Of a stretch of DNA of 64,000 nucleotides, positions 33,775 through 41,325 are shown piece by piece. Within the stretch, counting starts at the first letter, position 1; every line of letters starts with the position of its first letter. The notes beneath the pieces are model-generated. The model was not told the origin of the DNA, did not search any database, and saw only the letters and a program-made list of their open reading frames with translations. Source of the DNA: Azoarcus sp. Aa7 (GTDB taxonomy: Bacteria > Pseudomonadota > Gammaproteobacteria > Burkholderiales > Rhodocyclaceae); NCBI RefSeq assembly GCF_014822185.1, contig NZ_QVLR01000056.1, positions 186,001 through 250,000 on the forward strand. Direction: 5' to 3'. Both the position numbers and the translations under genes were made by a program.

Positions 33775-34134
33775 CTACTTTGCGACTTCCAGCTGGGTGA
33801 CGCTGAACACGCCGTCGACGCGTTCGGCGGTGAAGCGGATCTTGTCGCCGGCCTTGACCTTGTCGAGCATCGCCGCGTCGGCGGCGCGGAAGGCCATCGT
33901 CATCCCCGGCATGCCGAGGTTCTCGAGCGGGCCGTGGGCGATCGTGATCTTCGCGGCAGCCTTGTCGACTTTCTTGACCGTGCCCTCGCTCATCCGCGCG
34001 GCGGAGGCGTTCGTCGGTGCGGCGTTCTGCGCCATGTGGTGACTGTGACCGGCGTCATGGCCGCTTTGCGCGAACGCCTGGCCCGCCGAGGCGGCGAAGA
34101 GGCCCAGGGTCGCGATCAGAAGCGTGGTTTTCAT
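33775..34134 (-). CDS. cusF: CusF-like periplasmic copper-binding protein
   Basis: A 119-residue protein with signal peptide (to about GQAFAQ), a His-rich linker (GHDAGHSHHM) and a CusF-type small barrel with the metal loop ENLGMPGMTMAF. The methionines match the Cu+/Ag+ ligands; the tryptophan of E. coli CusF at the site is replaced by Leu-Gly. It hands metal to CusB. First gene of the minus-strand cus operon, 91 bases ahead of cusC. Confidence 0.88.
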   Translation of the reverse strand: MKTTLLIATLGLFAASAGQAFAQSGHDAGHSHHMAQNAAPTNASAARMSEGTVKKVDKAAAKITIAHGPLENLGMPGMTMAFRAADAAMLDKVKAGDKIRFTAERVDGVFSVTQLEVAK

Positions 34135-34207
34135 CGGGAGAGCTCCATGCATGGCAGGAATGGGGTCAGTATGAAAAGGGCGTGAGGACAGAAAGCTGAC
34201 GCCGGGG

Positions 34208-34221
34208 TTACATCTTTGTAA
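34208..34221. promoter_or_regulatory. Copper-response box TTACA-N4-TGTAA
   Basis: Perfect inverted repeat (34208-34212 and 34217-34221) centrally placed between the divergent cusF and cusR genes. The spacing and sequence fit sites bound by CusR/CopR-type regulators. One box could serve both directions, since the intergenic region is only 155 bases. Confidence 0.75.
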
Positions 34222-34289
34222 TCTTGATCCGCCCCCGGTGGGGGCGGGCACAATGCGTTCCGTGGTGTGATGGTGGCAAGGAGCCAGTG

Positions 34290-34961
34290 GTGAAGATCCT
34301 GATCGTCGAAGACGAGGCCAAGACCGGCGATTATCTCAGGCAGGGCTTGGTCGAGGCCGGCTTCGTCGTCGACCTCGCGCGCGACGGCATGGACGGGCTG
34401 CATCTGGCGCTGACCGGCGAGTACGACCTGATGGTGCTCGACGTGATGCTGCCCGGCCTGGACGGCTGGAGTGTGCTGCAGACGGTGCGCCGCGCGGGGC
34501 GCGAGATGCCGGTGCTGTTCCTGACCGCGCGCGACCAGGTCGAGGACCGCGTGCGCGGCCTGGAGCTGGGCGCCGACGACTACCTCGTCAAGCCCTTTGC
34601 GTTTTCCGAACTCCTCGCGCGCGTGCGCACGCTTCTGCGCCGGGGCAAGTCGAAGGAGCCCGAGGTGCTGCGTGCGGCCGACCTCGAGTTGGACCTGCTG
34701 CGCCGGCGCGTGACGCGGGCGGGTCAGCGCATCGACCTGACCGCGAAGGAATTCGGCCTGCTGGAGCTGCTGCTGCGCCGCCAGGGCGAGGTATTGCCGC
34801 GCTCGCTGATCGCCTCGCAGGTGTGGGACATGAACTTCGACAGCGACACCAACGTGATCGAGGTCGCGGTGCGCCGCCTGCGCGCCAAGGTCGATGACCC
34901 GTTCGAGCCCAAGCTGATCCGCACCGTGCGCGGCATGGGTTACGTGCTCGAGGCGCCGTGA
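34290..34961 (+). CDS. cusR: CusR/CopR-type heavy-metal response regulator
   Basis: A 223-residue OmpR-family regulator: receiver domain with Asp51 (MVLDVMLPG) and Lys in LVKPFAF, and a winged-helix domain ([17 protein letters not shown] to RRLRAKVD). Starts at GTG 34290, with AAGGAG 6 bases before it; the frame upstream is not needed. It should activate cusFCBA and itself through the box at 34208-34221. Its stop overlaps the kinase start (TGATG). Confidence 0.92.
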   Translation: MKILIVEDEAKTGDYLRQGLVEAGFVVDLARDGMDGLHLALTGEYDLMVLDVMLPGLDGWSVLQTVRRAGREMPVLFLTARDQVEDRVRGLELGADDYLVKPFAFSELLARVRTLLRRGKSKEPEVLRAADLELDLLRRRVTRAGQRIDLTAKEFGLLELLLRRQGEVLPRSLIASQVWDMNFDSDTNVIEVAVRRLRAKVDDPFEPKLIRTVRGMGYVLEAP

Positions 34962-36442
34962 TGCCGAGGCTGTCGCTGACGCTGCGCCTGACGCTGCTCT
35001 TCGGCGGGCTCTTCGCCGCGGTGCTGCTGGGCCTGGGCATCTACATTTCCGCCACGGTCGAACGCCATTTCGAGGAGGGCGATCTCGTCGAGTTGCACGG
35101 CAAGCTCGAACTGGCGCGTTCGGTGCTCGCACAGGTGGGCGAGGAGGCGGATTTCGCGAACGTCGCGCAGCAGCTCGACAGCGCGCTGGTGGGGCACCAC
35201 AGCCTGTCGATCGCGGTGCTGAGGGACGAGGGCCGTGGCGAGATCCTGTTCGCGTCGTCGGGGGCGGACTTCCCCGCGCAGGCGGCGCGGATCGACCCGG
35301 GCGCCGATGCAGCCGTCTATCCGCCGGCGCGCACCTGGGAACAGGGCGGGCACATCTACCGCGGCGTGGTTGCGAGCGCACGCACGGGCATTGCCGGCGC
35401 CCCGGCGGCGCGCGTCGTGGTGTCGATGGATATCGAGCATCACCGCAGCTTCATGCGCGACTTCGAGCGTTCGCTGTGGTTCGCGGTGGCGCTGGCGATC
35501 GTCGCGACGGGCCTTCTCGGCGCGGTCGCGGCGCGCGGCGGGCTCGCGCCGCTGCGCAAGATGGCGGAGGTCGCGCGCGGCGTGTCGGCTCAGCATCTGG
35601 CGGCGCGCATCGACACGCGCAGGCTGCCGGTCGAGCTCGAAGCGCTGGCGGGCGAGCTCAACGCGATGATGGCGCGGCTGGAGGACGGTTTCCGGCGGCT
35701 GAGCGAGTTCTCGTCGGACATCGCGCACGAGCTGCGCACGCCGGTGAGCAACCTGATGACACAGACCGAGGTCGCGCTCGGGCGCGCGCGCAACGCGGAC
35801 GAGTATCGCGAGATCCTGCTGTCGAATCTCGAGGAGTACGAGCGGCTCGCGCGCATGATCGCCGACATGCTGTTCCTCGCGCAGGCGGACAACGGCCTGC
35901 TGCCGCGGCCGGCCGAGACGCTGTCGCTCGCCGGGGAGGCGGGCGCGCTCGCGGAGTTCTACGAGGCGCTGGTCGAGGAGAAGGGGCTGCGGCTGGCGGT
36001 GGAGGGCGACGCGTGCGTGCAGGGCGACCGGCTGATGCTGCGGCGCGCGGTGTCGAACCTGTTGTCGAACGCGCTGCGGCATTCGGCGCCGGGCGGCGTC
36101 GTGCGCATTGCGATCGACACGGCCGGGGGCGAGGCGCGGCTTGCGGTGAGCAACCCCGGCGAGTCGATCCCGCCCGAACATCTCGCGCGCATCTTCGACC
36201 GCTTCCATCGCGTCGACCCGGCGCGCACCCGTCAGGGCGACGGCGCAGGGCTGGGGCTCGCGATCACGCGCTCCATCGTCGAGGCGCACGGCGGCCGCGT
36301 CGGCGTGGAATCCGCCGGCGGCCTCACCACCTTCACGCTGTATCTGCCGCTCGCGTCCGCCGATGCGCGATTCGCGGCTGCCGGTGCGCGCGGGGCGGAA
36401 CCTCCGTCTCCCGCAGCCGGCCAAACGTCGGCAACCGTCTGA
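34961..36442 (+). CDS. cusS: CusS/CopS-type heavy-metal sensor histidine kinase
   Basis: A 493-residue membrane kinase. Two TM helices enclose a periplasmic sensor of about 130 residues, then HAMP, HisKA with His256 (SDIAHELRTPVSN) and an HATPase domain (NLLSNALRH; GDGAGLGLAI). It senses periplasmic Cu+/Ag+. The C-terminal 40 residues (DARFAAAGARGAEPPS onward) are a low-complexity tail. ATG 34961 or GTG 34958 are both possible starts. Confidence 0.92.
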   Translation: MPRLSLTLRLTLLFGGLFAAVLLGLGIYISATVERHFEEGDLVELHGKLELARSVLAQVGEEADFANVAQQLDSALVGHHSLSIAVLRDEGRGEILFASSGADFPAQAARIDPGADAAVYPPARTWEQGGHIYRGVVASARTGIAGAPAARVVVSMDIEHHRSFMRDFERSLWFAVALAIVATGLLGAVAARGGLAPLRKMAEVARGVSAQHLAARIDTRRLPVELEALAGELNAMMARLEDGFRRLSEFSSDIAHELRTPVSNLMTQTEVALGRARNADEYREILLSNLEEYERLARMIADMLFLAQADNGLLPRPAETLSLAGEAGALAEFYEALVEEKGLRLAVEGDACVQGDRLMLRRAVSNLLSNALRHSAPGGVVRIAIDTAGGEARLAVSNPGESIPPEHLARIFDRFHRVDPARTRQGDGAGLGLAITRSIVEAHGGRVGVESAGGLTTFTLYLPLASADARFAAAGARGAEPPSPAAGQTSATV

Positions 36443-36456
36443 ATCCGAGGAAGATC

Positions 36457-36927
36457 ATGAAGTCGCATACCCCGTCCCGTCCCGCCCGCCGTCCCCTCGC
36501 CTTGGTCGCCACGCTGGCGCTGGCCGCAGCGTTCGCCGCGCCGGTGTTCGCTGCCGGCGAGGAAGTGGTGATGTACAAGGATCCCAACTGCGGCTGCTGC
36601 GGCAAGTGGGCCGAGCACATGCGCGCGGCGGGTTTCTCCGTGAAGGAGATCAAGAGCTCCGACATGGGTACGATCAAGCGCGAGGCGGGGGTGCCTCAGG
36701 CGCAGGCCTCCTGCCATACTGCCAAGGTCGGCGGGTATTTCGTCGAAGGGCATGTGCCGGCAGCCGACGTGAAGCGCTTGCTGGCGGAGAAGCCGAAGGT
36801 CGCGGGCATCTCGGCGCCGGGCATGCCGCAGGGTTCGCCCGGGATGGAAGGGCTTTTCCCGGCGGACCGGTACGACGTCGTGAGCGTCGCTGCGGACGGC
36901 AAGACCCGGGTCTTCGCCAGCCATTGA
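36457..36927 (+). CDS. DUF411 periplasmic metal-binding protein
   Basis: A 156-residue secreted protein (signal peptide to about VFAAG) of family DUF411. The motif YKDPNCGCCGKW carries C45, C47 and C48; a further Cys-His (ASCHTA) follows. DUF411 proteins are found with copper resistance genes and are thought to bind Cu. Starts 14 bases after the kinase gene, with GAGGAAGA before the ATG, so it is probably co-transcribed with cusRS. Confidence 0.87.
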   Translation: MKSHTPSRPARRPLALVATLALAAAFAAPVFAAGEEVVMYKDPNCGCCGKWAEHMRAAGFSVKEIKSSDMGTIKREAGVPQAQASCHTAKVGGYFVEGHVPAADVKRLLAEKPKVAGISAPGMPQGSPGMEGLFPADRYDVVSVAADGKTRVFASH

Positions 36928-36970
36928 GCCCTCATTGAGCCTCGTTGCGCGGGGTTCCGGAGAGTCGATC

Positions 36971-37306
36971 ATGTGCAGGAAACTTGCCGCCGCCCTGGGG
37001 GTGGCCGTGTTGCTGACGATGAGCGCGGGGGTGTCCGCGCAGCAGGCGGGAACCGTCACCGGCGACCGTGCCGGCGACATGACGGCGGATCTTCTTCTCG
37101 TGCGCCCGCTCGGGCTGGTCGGCACGGTGATCGGTGCCGCGGTGTTCGTGGTCGCGTTGCCCTTTACGCTGCCGACGGGCTCGGCCGGCGATGCCGCGCA
37201 CGAGCTGGTCGGCAAGCCTTTCGAGTACACCTTCAACCGCCCGCTCGGCGACTTCCAGCACTGCGGGGCGGACCGCCACCCGTGCGGCGACCGGCGTGAC
37301 CCGTAA
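36971..37306 (+). CDS. Small membrane protein of unknown function
   Basis: A 111-residue protein with a signal-like N terminus (to about VSAQQ), a hydrophobic segment ([19 protein letters not shown]) and a soluble Cys-containing tail ([17 protein letters not shown]). I do not recognise its family by name. It lies 43 bases after the DUF411 gene and overlaps the start of the cytochrome gene, so it belongs to the copper-linked row. Confidence 0.6.
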   Translation: MCRKLAAALGVAVLLTMSAGVSAQQAGTVTGDRAGDMTADLLLVRPLGLVGTVIGAAVFVVALPFTLPTGSAGDAAHELVGKPFEYTFNRPLGDFQHCGADRHPCGDRRDP

Positions 37307-37760
37307 GGCGGGCGGGCGACTGCATGCCGCTGCGCTCGCGGCGGCCGTGCTTGTGGGCCTGGCCGGCTGCGGCGGCGGGACCGAGGGCGGCATCGATCCG
37401 AAGGATGCGGCGCAGGTCGCGCGCGGCGAGGCGCTGTACCGCAAGCACTGCGCGGCGTGTCACGGCGCGAAGCTCGAAGGTCTGCCCGACTGGCGCCAGC
37501 GCAAGGCCGACGGAAGGCTGCCCGCGCCGCCGCACGATGCGTCCGGCCACACTTGGCATCACCCGAATGAGCTGCTGGTGAACATCACGCGCGCCGGCAT
37601 GGTGCCGCCGTGGGCGCCCGAGGGCTACGCGAGCGACATGCCGGCGTTCGCCCGCGTGCTGTCCGACGACGAGATCCGCGCCACGCTGGCCTTCATCCAG
37701 AGCACCTGGCCGGCCGAGGTGTGGGCCGCGCGCGCACAGATGGCGCAGCAGCGACGTTGA
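37296..37760 (+). CDS. Lipoprotein cytochrome c (monohaem class I)
   Basis: A 154-residue cytochrome. Signal with lipobox LAGC, one haem site ([12 protein letters not shown]) and a plausible distal Met in [15 protein letters not shown]. It would be a membrane-attached periplasmic electron carrier. GTG 37296 is the only start that gives a signal peptide and it overlaps the preceding gene by 11 bases. Similar cytochromes accompany copper genes in other betaproteobacteria; its partner is unknown. Confidence 0.82.
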   Translation: MTRKAGGRLHAAALAAAVLVGLAGCGGGTEGGIDPKDAAQVARGEALYRKHCAACHGAKLEGLPDWRQRKADGRLPAPPHDASGHTWHHPNELLVNITRAGMVPPWAPEGYASDMPAFARVLSDDEIRATLAFIQSTWPAEVWAARAQMAQQRR

Positions 37761-37838
37761 GGGAAGCTCCGCATGCCGGTGCGGCGCTTGCGCTGGTATC
37801 CTAGGACGCTTTTTCCGTTCCAGGTCAAAGCCTCCCCC

Positions 37839-38546
37839 ATGAACGAATCCTTCAAGCGCGGCGCCCGCGAGGGGCTCCAGCTGATGCTGCCGATGTCGGT
37901 CGGCCTCCTTCCGTGGGCGATCGTCACCGGCGTGGCGATGCGCTCGACGGGCCTGTCGGCGGTCGAGTCGCTGGGCATGAACCTGATCGTCTATGCGGGC
38001 ACCGCCCAGCTCGGCACGCTGCCGCTGATCGCCGCCGGTGCGCCGCTGTGGCTGATCTTCGTCACCGCGCTGGTGCTCAACCTGCGCTTCGTGATCTTCA
38101 GCGCCGCGCTGGCGCCGGCTTTCCATGGCCAGTCGTGGTCGAAGCGCCTGCTGTCGGGCTATCTGCTCGTCGACGGCCTGTTCGTGCTGTGTGCGGACCG
38201 GCTGCTGCGCAGCGACGATCCGCACTGGCGCTGGGGCTTCTACGTGGCGCCGGCGCTGCTGTGCTGGAGCATGTGGCAGCTCGGCGGGCTCGTCGGCGTC
38301 CTCGGCGCGGGCGTGTTCCCGAAGGACTGGTCGCTGGAGTTCATGACGACGATCGCACTGATGGTGATGCTGGTGCCGATGGTGAAACAGCGCGCGATGC
38401 TCGTCGCGGCGCTGGTCGGTGGCCTGGGCGCCGTCCTGCTGCGCGGCGTGCCGCTCCGGCTCGGCGTTATCGCCGGGATCGCCCTGGGCATCGCGGCCGG
38501 TTTCATCGCCGAGCGCTGGTCGGAGAAGCGGAGGCAGGCATGGTAG
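37839..38546 (+). CDS. azlC: AzlC family branched-chain amino acid exporter, large subunit
   Basis: A 235-residue membrane protein with several TM helices and the AzlC signature region (MNLIVYAGTAQLGTLPLIAAG, LVLNLRFVIFSAAL). With AzlD it exports branched-chain amino acids. ATG 37839 after CCTCCCCC; no strong ribosome binding site is seen. The stop overlaps the azlD start by 7 bases. Confidence 0.9.
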   Translation: MNESFKRGAREGLQLMLPMSVGLLPWAIVTGVAMRSTGLSAVESLGMNLIVYAGTAQLGTLPLIAAGAPLWLIFVTALVLNLRFVIFSAALAPAFHGQSWSKRLLSGYLLVDGLFVLCADRLLRSDDPHWRWGFYVAPALLCWSMWQLGGLVGVLGAGVFPKDWSLEFMTTIALMVMLVPMVKQRAMLVAALVGGLGAVLLRGVPLRLGVIAGIALGIAAGFIAERWSEKRRQAW

Positions 38547-38866
38547 AGGGGGCATGGCTGTGGCTGACGCTGTTCGCGATCGGCTCGACGACGATCCTCA
38601 CGCGCGGCAGCTTCGTGCTCGGCGGCGAGGGCGCGCGCCTGCCGCCGGCGCTGCAGCGTGCGCTGCGCTATGCACCCGCCGCGGCGCTGTCGGCGCTGAT
38701 CATGCCGGATCTGCTGCTCGACGCGGGCGCGTTCGATCCGGCGAATCCCAAGCTCGTCGCCGGCATCGTCGTCGCGCTCGCCGCGGTGCGCTCGCGCAAT
38801 CCGTGGCTGCCCTTCTTCGCCGGCATGGGCGTGCTGCTCGTGCTGCGCAAGGGGCTGGGGTGGTAA
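38540..38866 (+). CDS. azlD: AzlD family small subunit
   Basis: A 108-residue membrane protein with three or four helices (LWLTLFAIGSTTILTRGSF, AAALSALIMPDLL, KLVAGIVVALAAV, WLPFFAGMGVLLVLR). Partner of AzlC; genes overlap by 7 bases. Followed 6 bases later by the stop of the convergent bestrophin-like gene. Confidence 0.9.
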   Translation: MVEGAWLWLTLFAIGSTTILTRGSFVLGGEGARLPPALQRALRYAPAAALSALIMPDLLLDAGAFDPANPKLVAGIVVALAAVRSRNPWLPFFAGMGVLLVLRKGLGW

Positions 38867-38872
38867 CGCGCT

Positions 38873-39808
38873 TCAGGTGAGCAGGAAGTTGGCGTCCGGC
38901 TGCGGCGCAGGAGGTGGCGTCTCGCCGAGCATCTCGCGCAGGCTGGCGTCGATGCCGGCCACCAGTGCGTCGAGCGCGAGATCGTTGGGCATCGTGCCGA
39001 AGGGATCGTCGATCTCGTCGCTGAGCGCTTCCAGCGCGAAGAAGGTGTAGGACACGAAGCTCACGATCAGCGGCGTCATCACACCGATCGAGTCGACCAG
39101 GCCGAAGGGCAGCAGCATGCAGTAGAAATAGGCGCTGCGGTGCAGGATCACCGAATAGGTGAAGGGCAGTGGGGTGTTCGCGATGCGCTCGCAGCCGCCC
39201 AGTGCGCCCGACAGTTCGTTGAGCGACTGGTCCATTTGTTGCGCGGTGATCGCGTCGAGTTCGCCGGCCGCGCGCCGTTCGCGCAGCCATTCGCCGAGCC
39301 ACAGCAGCACCAGCGCGGGGCCGAAGCGCGCGCGGCTCACGCGTTCGACCAATTGCGCCGGCAGCAGCGCGGAAAGGTCGGTGTCGCGCGGACGCCCGCG
39401 CAGTTGGTTGCGCATCGCCGTCGCGAAGCCGACGAGGCCCAGCACGAACACGCGTTGCACATCGCGCGGCGTGTCCAGGTTGAGAACCTGTCGCGCCAGG
39501 TTGCGCGCTTCGACCAGGACCGAGCCCCACAGCTTGCGCGCTTCCCAGTAGCGGTCGTAGCTCGCGTTGATGCGAAAGCCGAGGAAGATCGCGAAGGCGA
39601 CGCCCATCAGCGAGAAAGGCGTCGCCGTCAGCGTCACCTTCCACTGGAACAGTTGGCCGTGCAGCAGCACGACGGCACAGGACAGCGCGAAGATGAACAG
39701 TTGCTGGGACAGGATGCGCGGGACGAGCGAACCGCGGCGGACGAAAAGCAGATGGACCCAGTGTGGGCGGGGACGGAGGATCACGGCGGGGAGGTGGGCT
39801 TGTCGCAA
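38873..39808 (-). CDS. Bestrophin-like anion channel protein
   Basis: A 311-residue membrane protein of the bacterial bestrophin/UPF0187 family. It has the N-terminal helix pair, the FRINASYDRYWEAR motif typical of the family and a LPFGLVDSIGVMTPLIVSFVSY pore segment. It should form homopentameric channels. Monocistronic; the 122-base gap to the rhodanese gene has no feature of note. Confidence 0.87.
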   Translation of the reverse strand: MRQAHLPAVILRPRPHWVHLLFVRRGSLVPRILSQQLFIFALSCAVVLLHGQLFQWKVTLTATPFSLMGVAFAIFLGFRINASYDRYWEARKLWGSVLVEARNLARQVLNLDTPRDVQRVFVLGLVGFATAMRNQLRGRPRDTDLSALLPAQLVERVSRARFGPALVLLWLGEWLRERRAAGELDAITAQQMDQSLNELSGALGGCERIANTPLPFTYSVILHRSAYFYCMLLPFGLVDSIGVMTPLIVSFVSYTFFALEALSDEIDDPFGTMPNDLALDALVAGIDASLREMLGETPPPAPQPDANFLLT

Positions 39809-39930
39809 TGCGACGGAGCTTGAATTCTGGCAGCTTTGCGTCGCCCGGGGCGGAAATTTTGTTGCGGTGCAGCGTATGTGCCGCAGGCAGCTGCTGGCGC
39901 AGCGCCTGCGGGAAAGACATCAGGGACGAA

Positions 39931-40398
39931 TCAGCACACCTTGCAGGCTTCCACCGGCAGCCCGCTCTTGAGCCAGCCGGGACCGGCGGCGCTGCCGCTC
40001 ATGCCTTCGCGCACGTTGTAGACGTTCGTGAAGCCCTGCGCGGCGAGGAGGCGCTGCGCCTGGCTGCTGCGGTTGCCGCTGCGGCAGATGAAGGCAATCG
40101 GGGTGTCGCGCTTGGCGCCGACGCGTGCGATCACTTCCTTGACGAAGCCTTCCGCTCCGCCCGGGTGATACAGGTTGATCGGCGTTGCTCCGGGCGCGAC
40201 GCCGGTTTCACGCCATTCGTCGGGCGTGCGCACGTCGATCAGCGTGATCTTCCCGGCCTTGGCCTGCGCCTGTGCCTCGGCGGGGGTGATTTCGGGGACC
40301 GCGCCCTGCTGGGCGTGGACTGGCGAAAGGGGGAGGAGGATTGCCGCCGCGGCGGCAAGGAGCGTGCGGCGGCGGACAAGCGAAAGGGCGAGGGACAT
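39931..40398 (-). CDS. Periplasmic rhodanese-like protein
   Basis: A 155-residue protein with signal peptide (ending SPVHAQ) and one rhodanese domain. The persulfide cysteine is C105 in FICRSGNRS, with the LIDVRTPDEW start motif. An extra Cys pair ends the protein (VEACKVC). Likely a periplasmic sulfurtransferase. ATG 40398; upstream the minus-strand region is AT-rich. Confidence 0.87.
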   Translation of the reverse strand: MSLALSLVRRRTLLAAAAAILLPLSPVHAQQGAVPEITPAEAQAQAKAGKITLIDVRTPDEWRETGVAPGATPINLYHPGGAEGFVKEVIARVGAKRDTPIAFICRSGNRSSQAQRLLAAQGFTNVYNVREGMSGSAAGPGWLKSGLPVEACKVC

Positions 40399-40676
40399 GA
40401 GAACTCCGGAATACGGCGGGTGCTGACAGAGATAAATGAGACCGTCAGCAGGGGGTGGAGTTCTGCATATTAGCATGTGCTTGTATATAAGCCGGAGGCC
40501 TCGCATCGACCAAGCGGCAGTCCCCTGAACCAGTCGTAGGGCGGAAAACGAAGTTTCGGCGTAGCCAAAAGCGCAGCGCCTTCCGCGGCATGGGCGTCGT
40601 CGGCATGCCCACCATGCGGCGGATAACGCCGCTGCGCGGCTCATCCGCCCTACGTAATCCCTCCGGCAGACTTGCG
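40399..40676. other. Rhodanese promoter region and a REP/BIME-like element
   Basis: The right part, 40535-40655, is another CGTAGGGCGG...CCGCCCTACG element. The left part (40460-40500) is AT-rich with AGCA-TG-TGCT, a small palindrome, at about 40474-40483 between ATATT and TATATAAG and probably carries the promoter of the rhodanese gene. No gene is seen. Confidence 0.5.
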
Positions 40677-41318
40677 TCAGCCCGCGACCCACGCCAACCC
40701 GGCAGCCATCGCGAGGCCGCCGCTCGCGAGCAGCGTGAGCCGTCGCGGCGAGCCGTGCAGCCGGCCCCACAGCCAGAAGCCGGACAGGCCGAGGAAGGCG
40801 AGGCCCAGCGCGGCGGCGTCGGAGAGCAGCACCCACGTGGGGCCGGTGCCGATCGCCATGTGCAGGCGTGCGAGATAGAGCCACAGGTTGGGCTTGGTAC
40901 GCTTCGCTTCGGCCTGGCTGCTGCCCACCCAATAGTCGATCTGCACCGATTCGGATGGTGTGTCCGCGCGCAGGGTCCAGCGTTCGGGCTGGCGGATGTC
41001 TCCGCCGCCCCAGCCCACCGCCTTCGCGGGCTCGACGCGCGACTTCAGCGCGGCGGCGTCCAGCCCCAGCGCGGGTGCGAGCGCGGCGGCGAGCGCCGCC
41101 GGATCGGCGGGCGTCGCCTCGACGGGCAGCAGCTGCGTGACCTCCTTGCGATCGAGCGCGGGGATCTTCATTACCGCGCGGTGGTTGAGCAGGAAGCCGG
41201 TCGTCGCGAACAGCAGCAGCATCGCGGCCATTGCGAGACCGAACCACGCGTGCAGGCGGCGCAGCCACTTCTGCGAGTTGCCGCGATGGCTGGGCGGGCG
41301 GTGGTGGAGGTGGATCAT
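40677..41318 (-). CDS. PepSY-associated membrane protein
   Basis: A 213-residue membrane protein with an N-terminal His-rich stretch (HLHHRPPSHRG), a helix (WFGLAMAAMLLLFATTGFLLNH) and two helices at the end. This is the short PepSY-TM design often placed after TonB-dependent siderophore receptors and thought to help reduce or release iron in the periplasm. It begins 7 bases after the receptor stop. Confidence 0.82.
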   Translation of the reverse strand: MIHLHHRPPSHRGNSQKWLRRLHAWFGLAMAAMLLLFATTGFLLNHRAVMKIPALDRKEVTQLLPVEATPADPAALAAALAPALGLDAAALKSRVEPAKAVGWGGGDIRQPERWTLRADTPSESVQIDYWVGSSQAEAKRTKPNLWLYLARLHMAIGTGPTWVLLSDAAALGLAFLGLSGFWLWGRLHGSPRRLTLLASGGLAMAAGLAWVAG

Positions 41319-41325
41319 CCCGGAC

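Noticed and set aside
40460-40500. AGCA-TG-TGCT palindrome and flanking ATATT/TATATAAG as a second ArsR-type operator before the rhodanese gene
   Set aside because: The symmetry is short and does not match the operator at 470-491 closely; kept only as a note in the intergenic entry.
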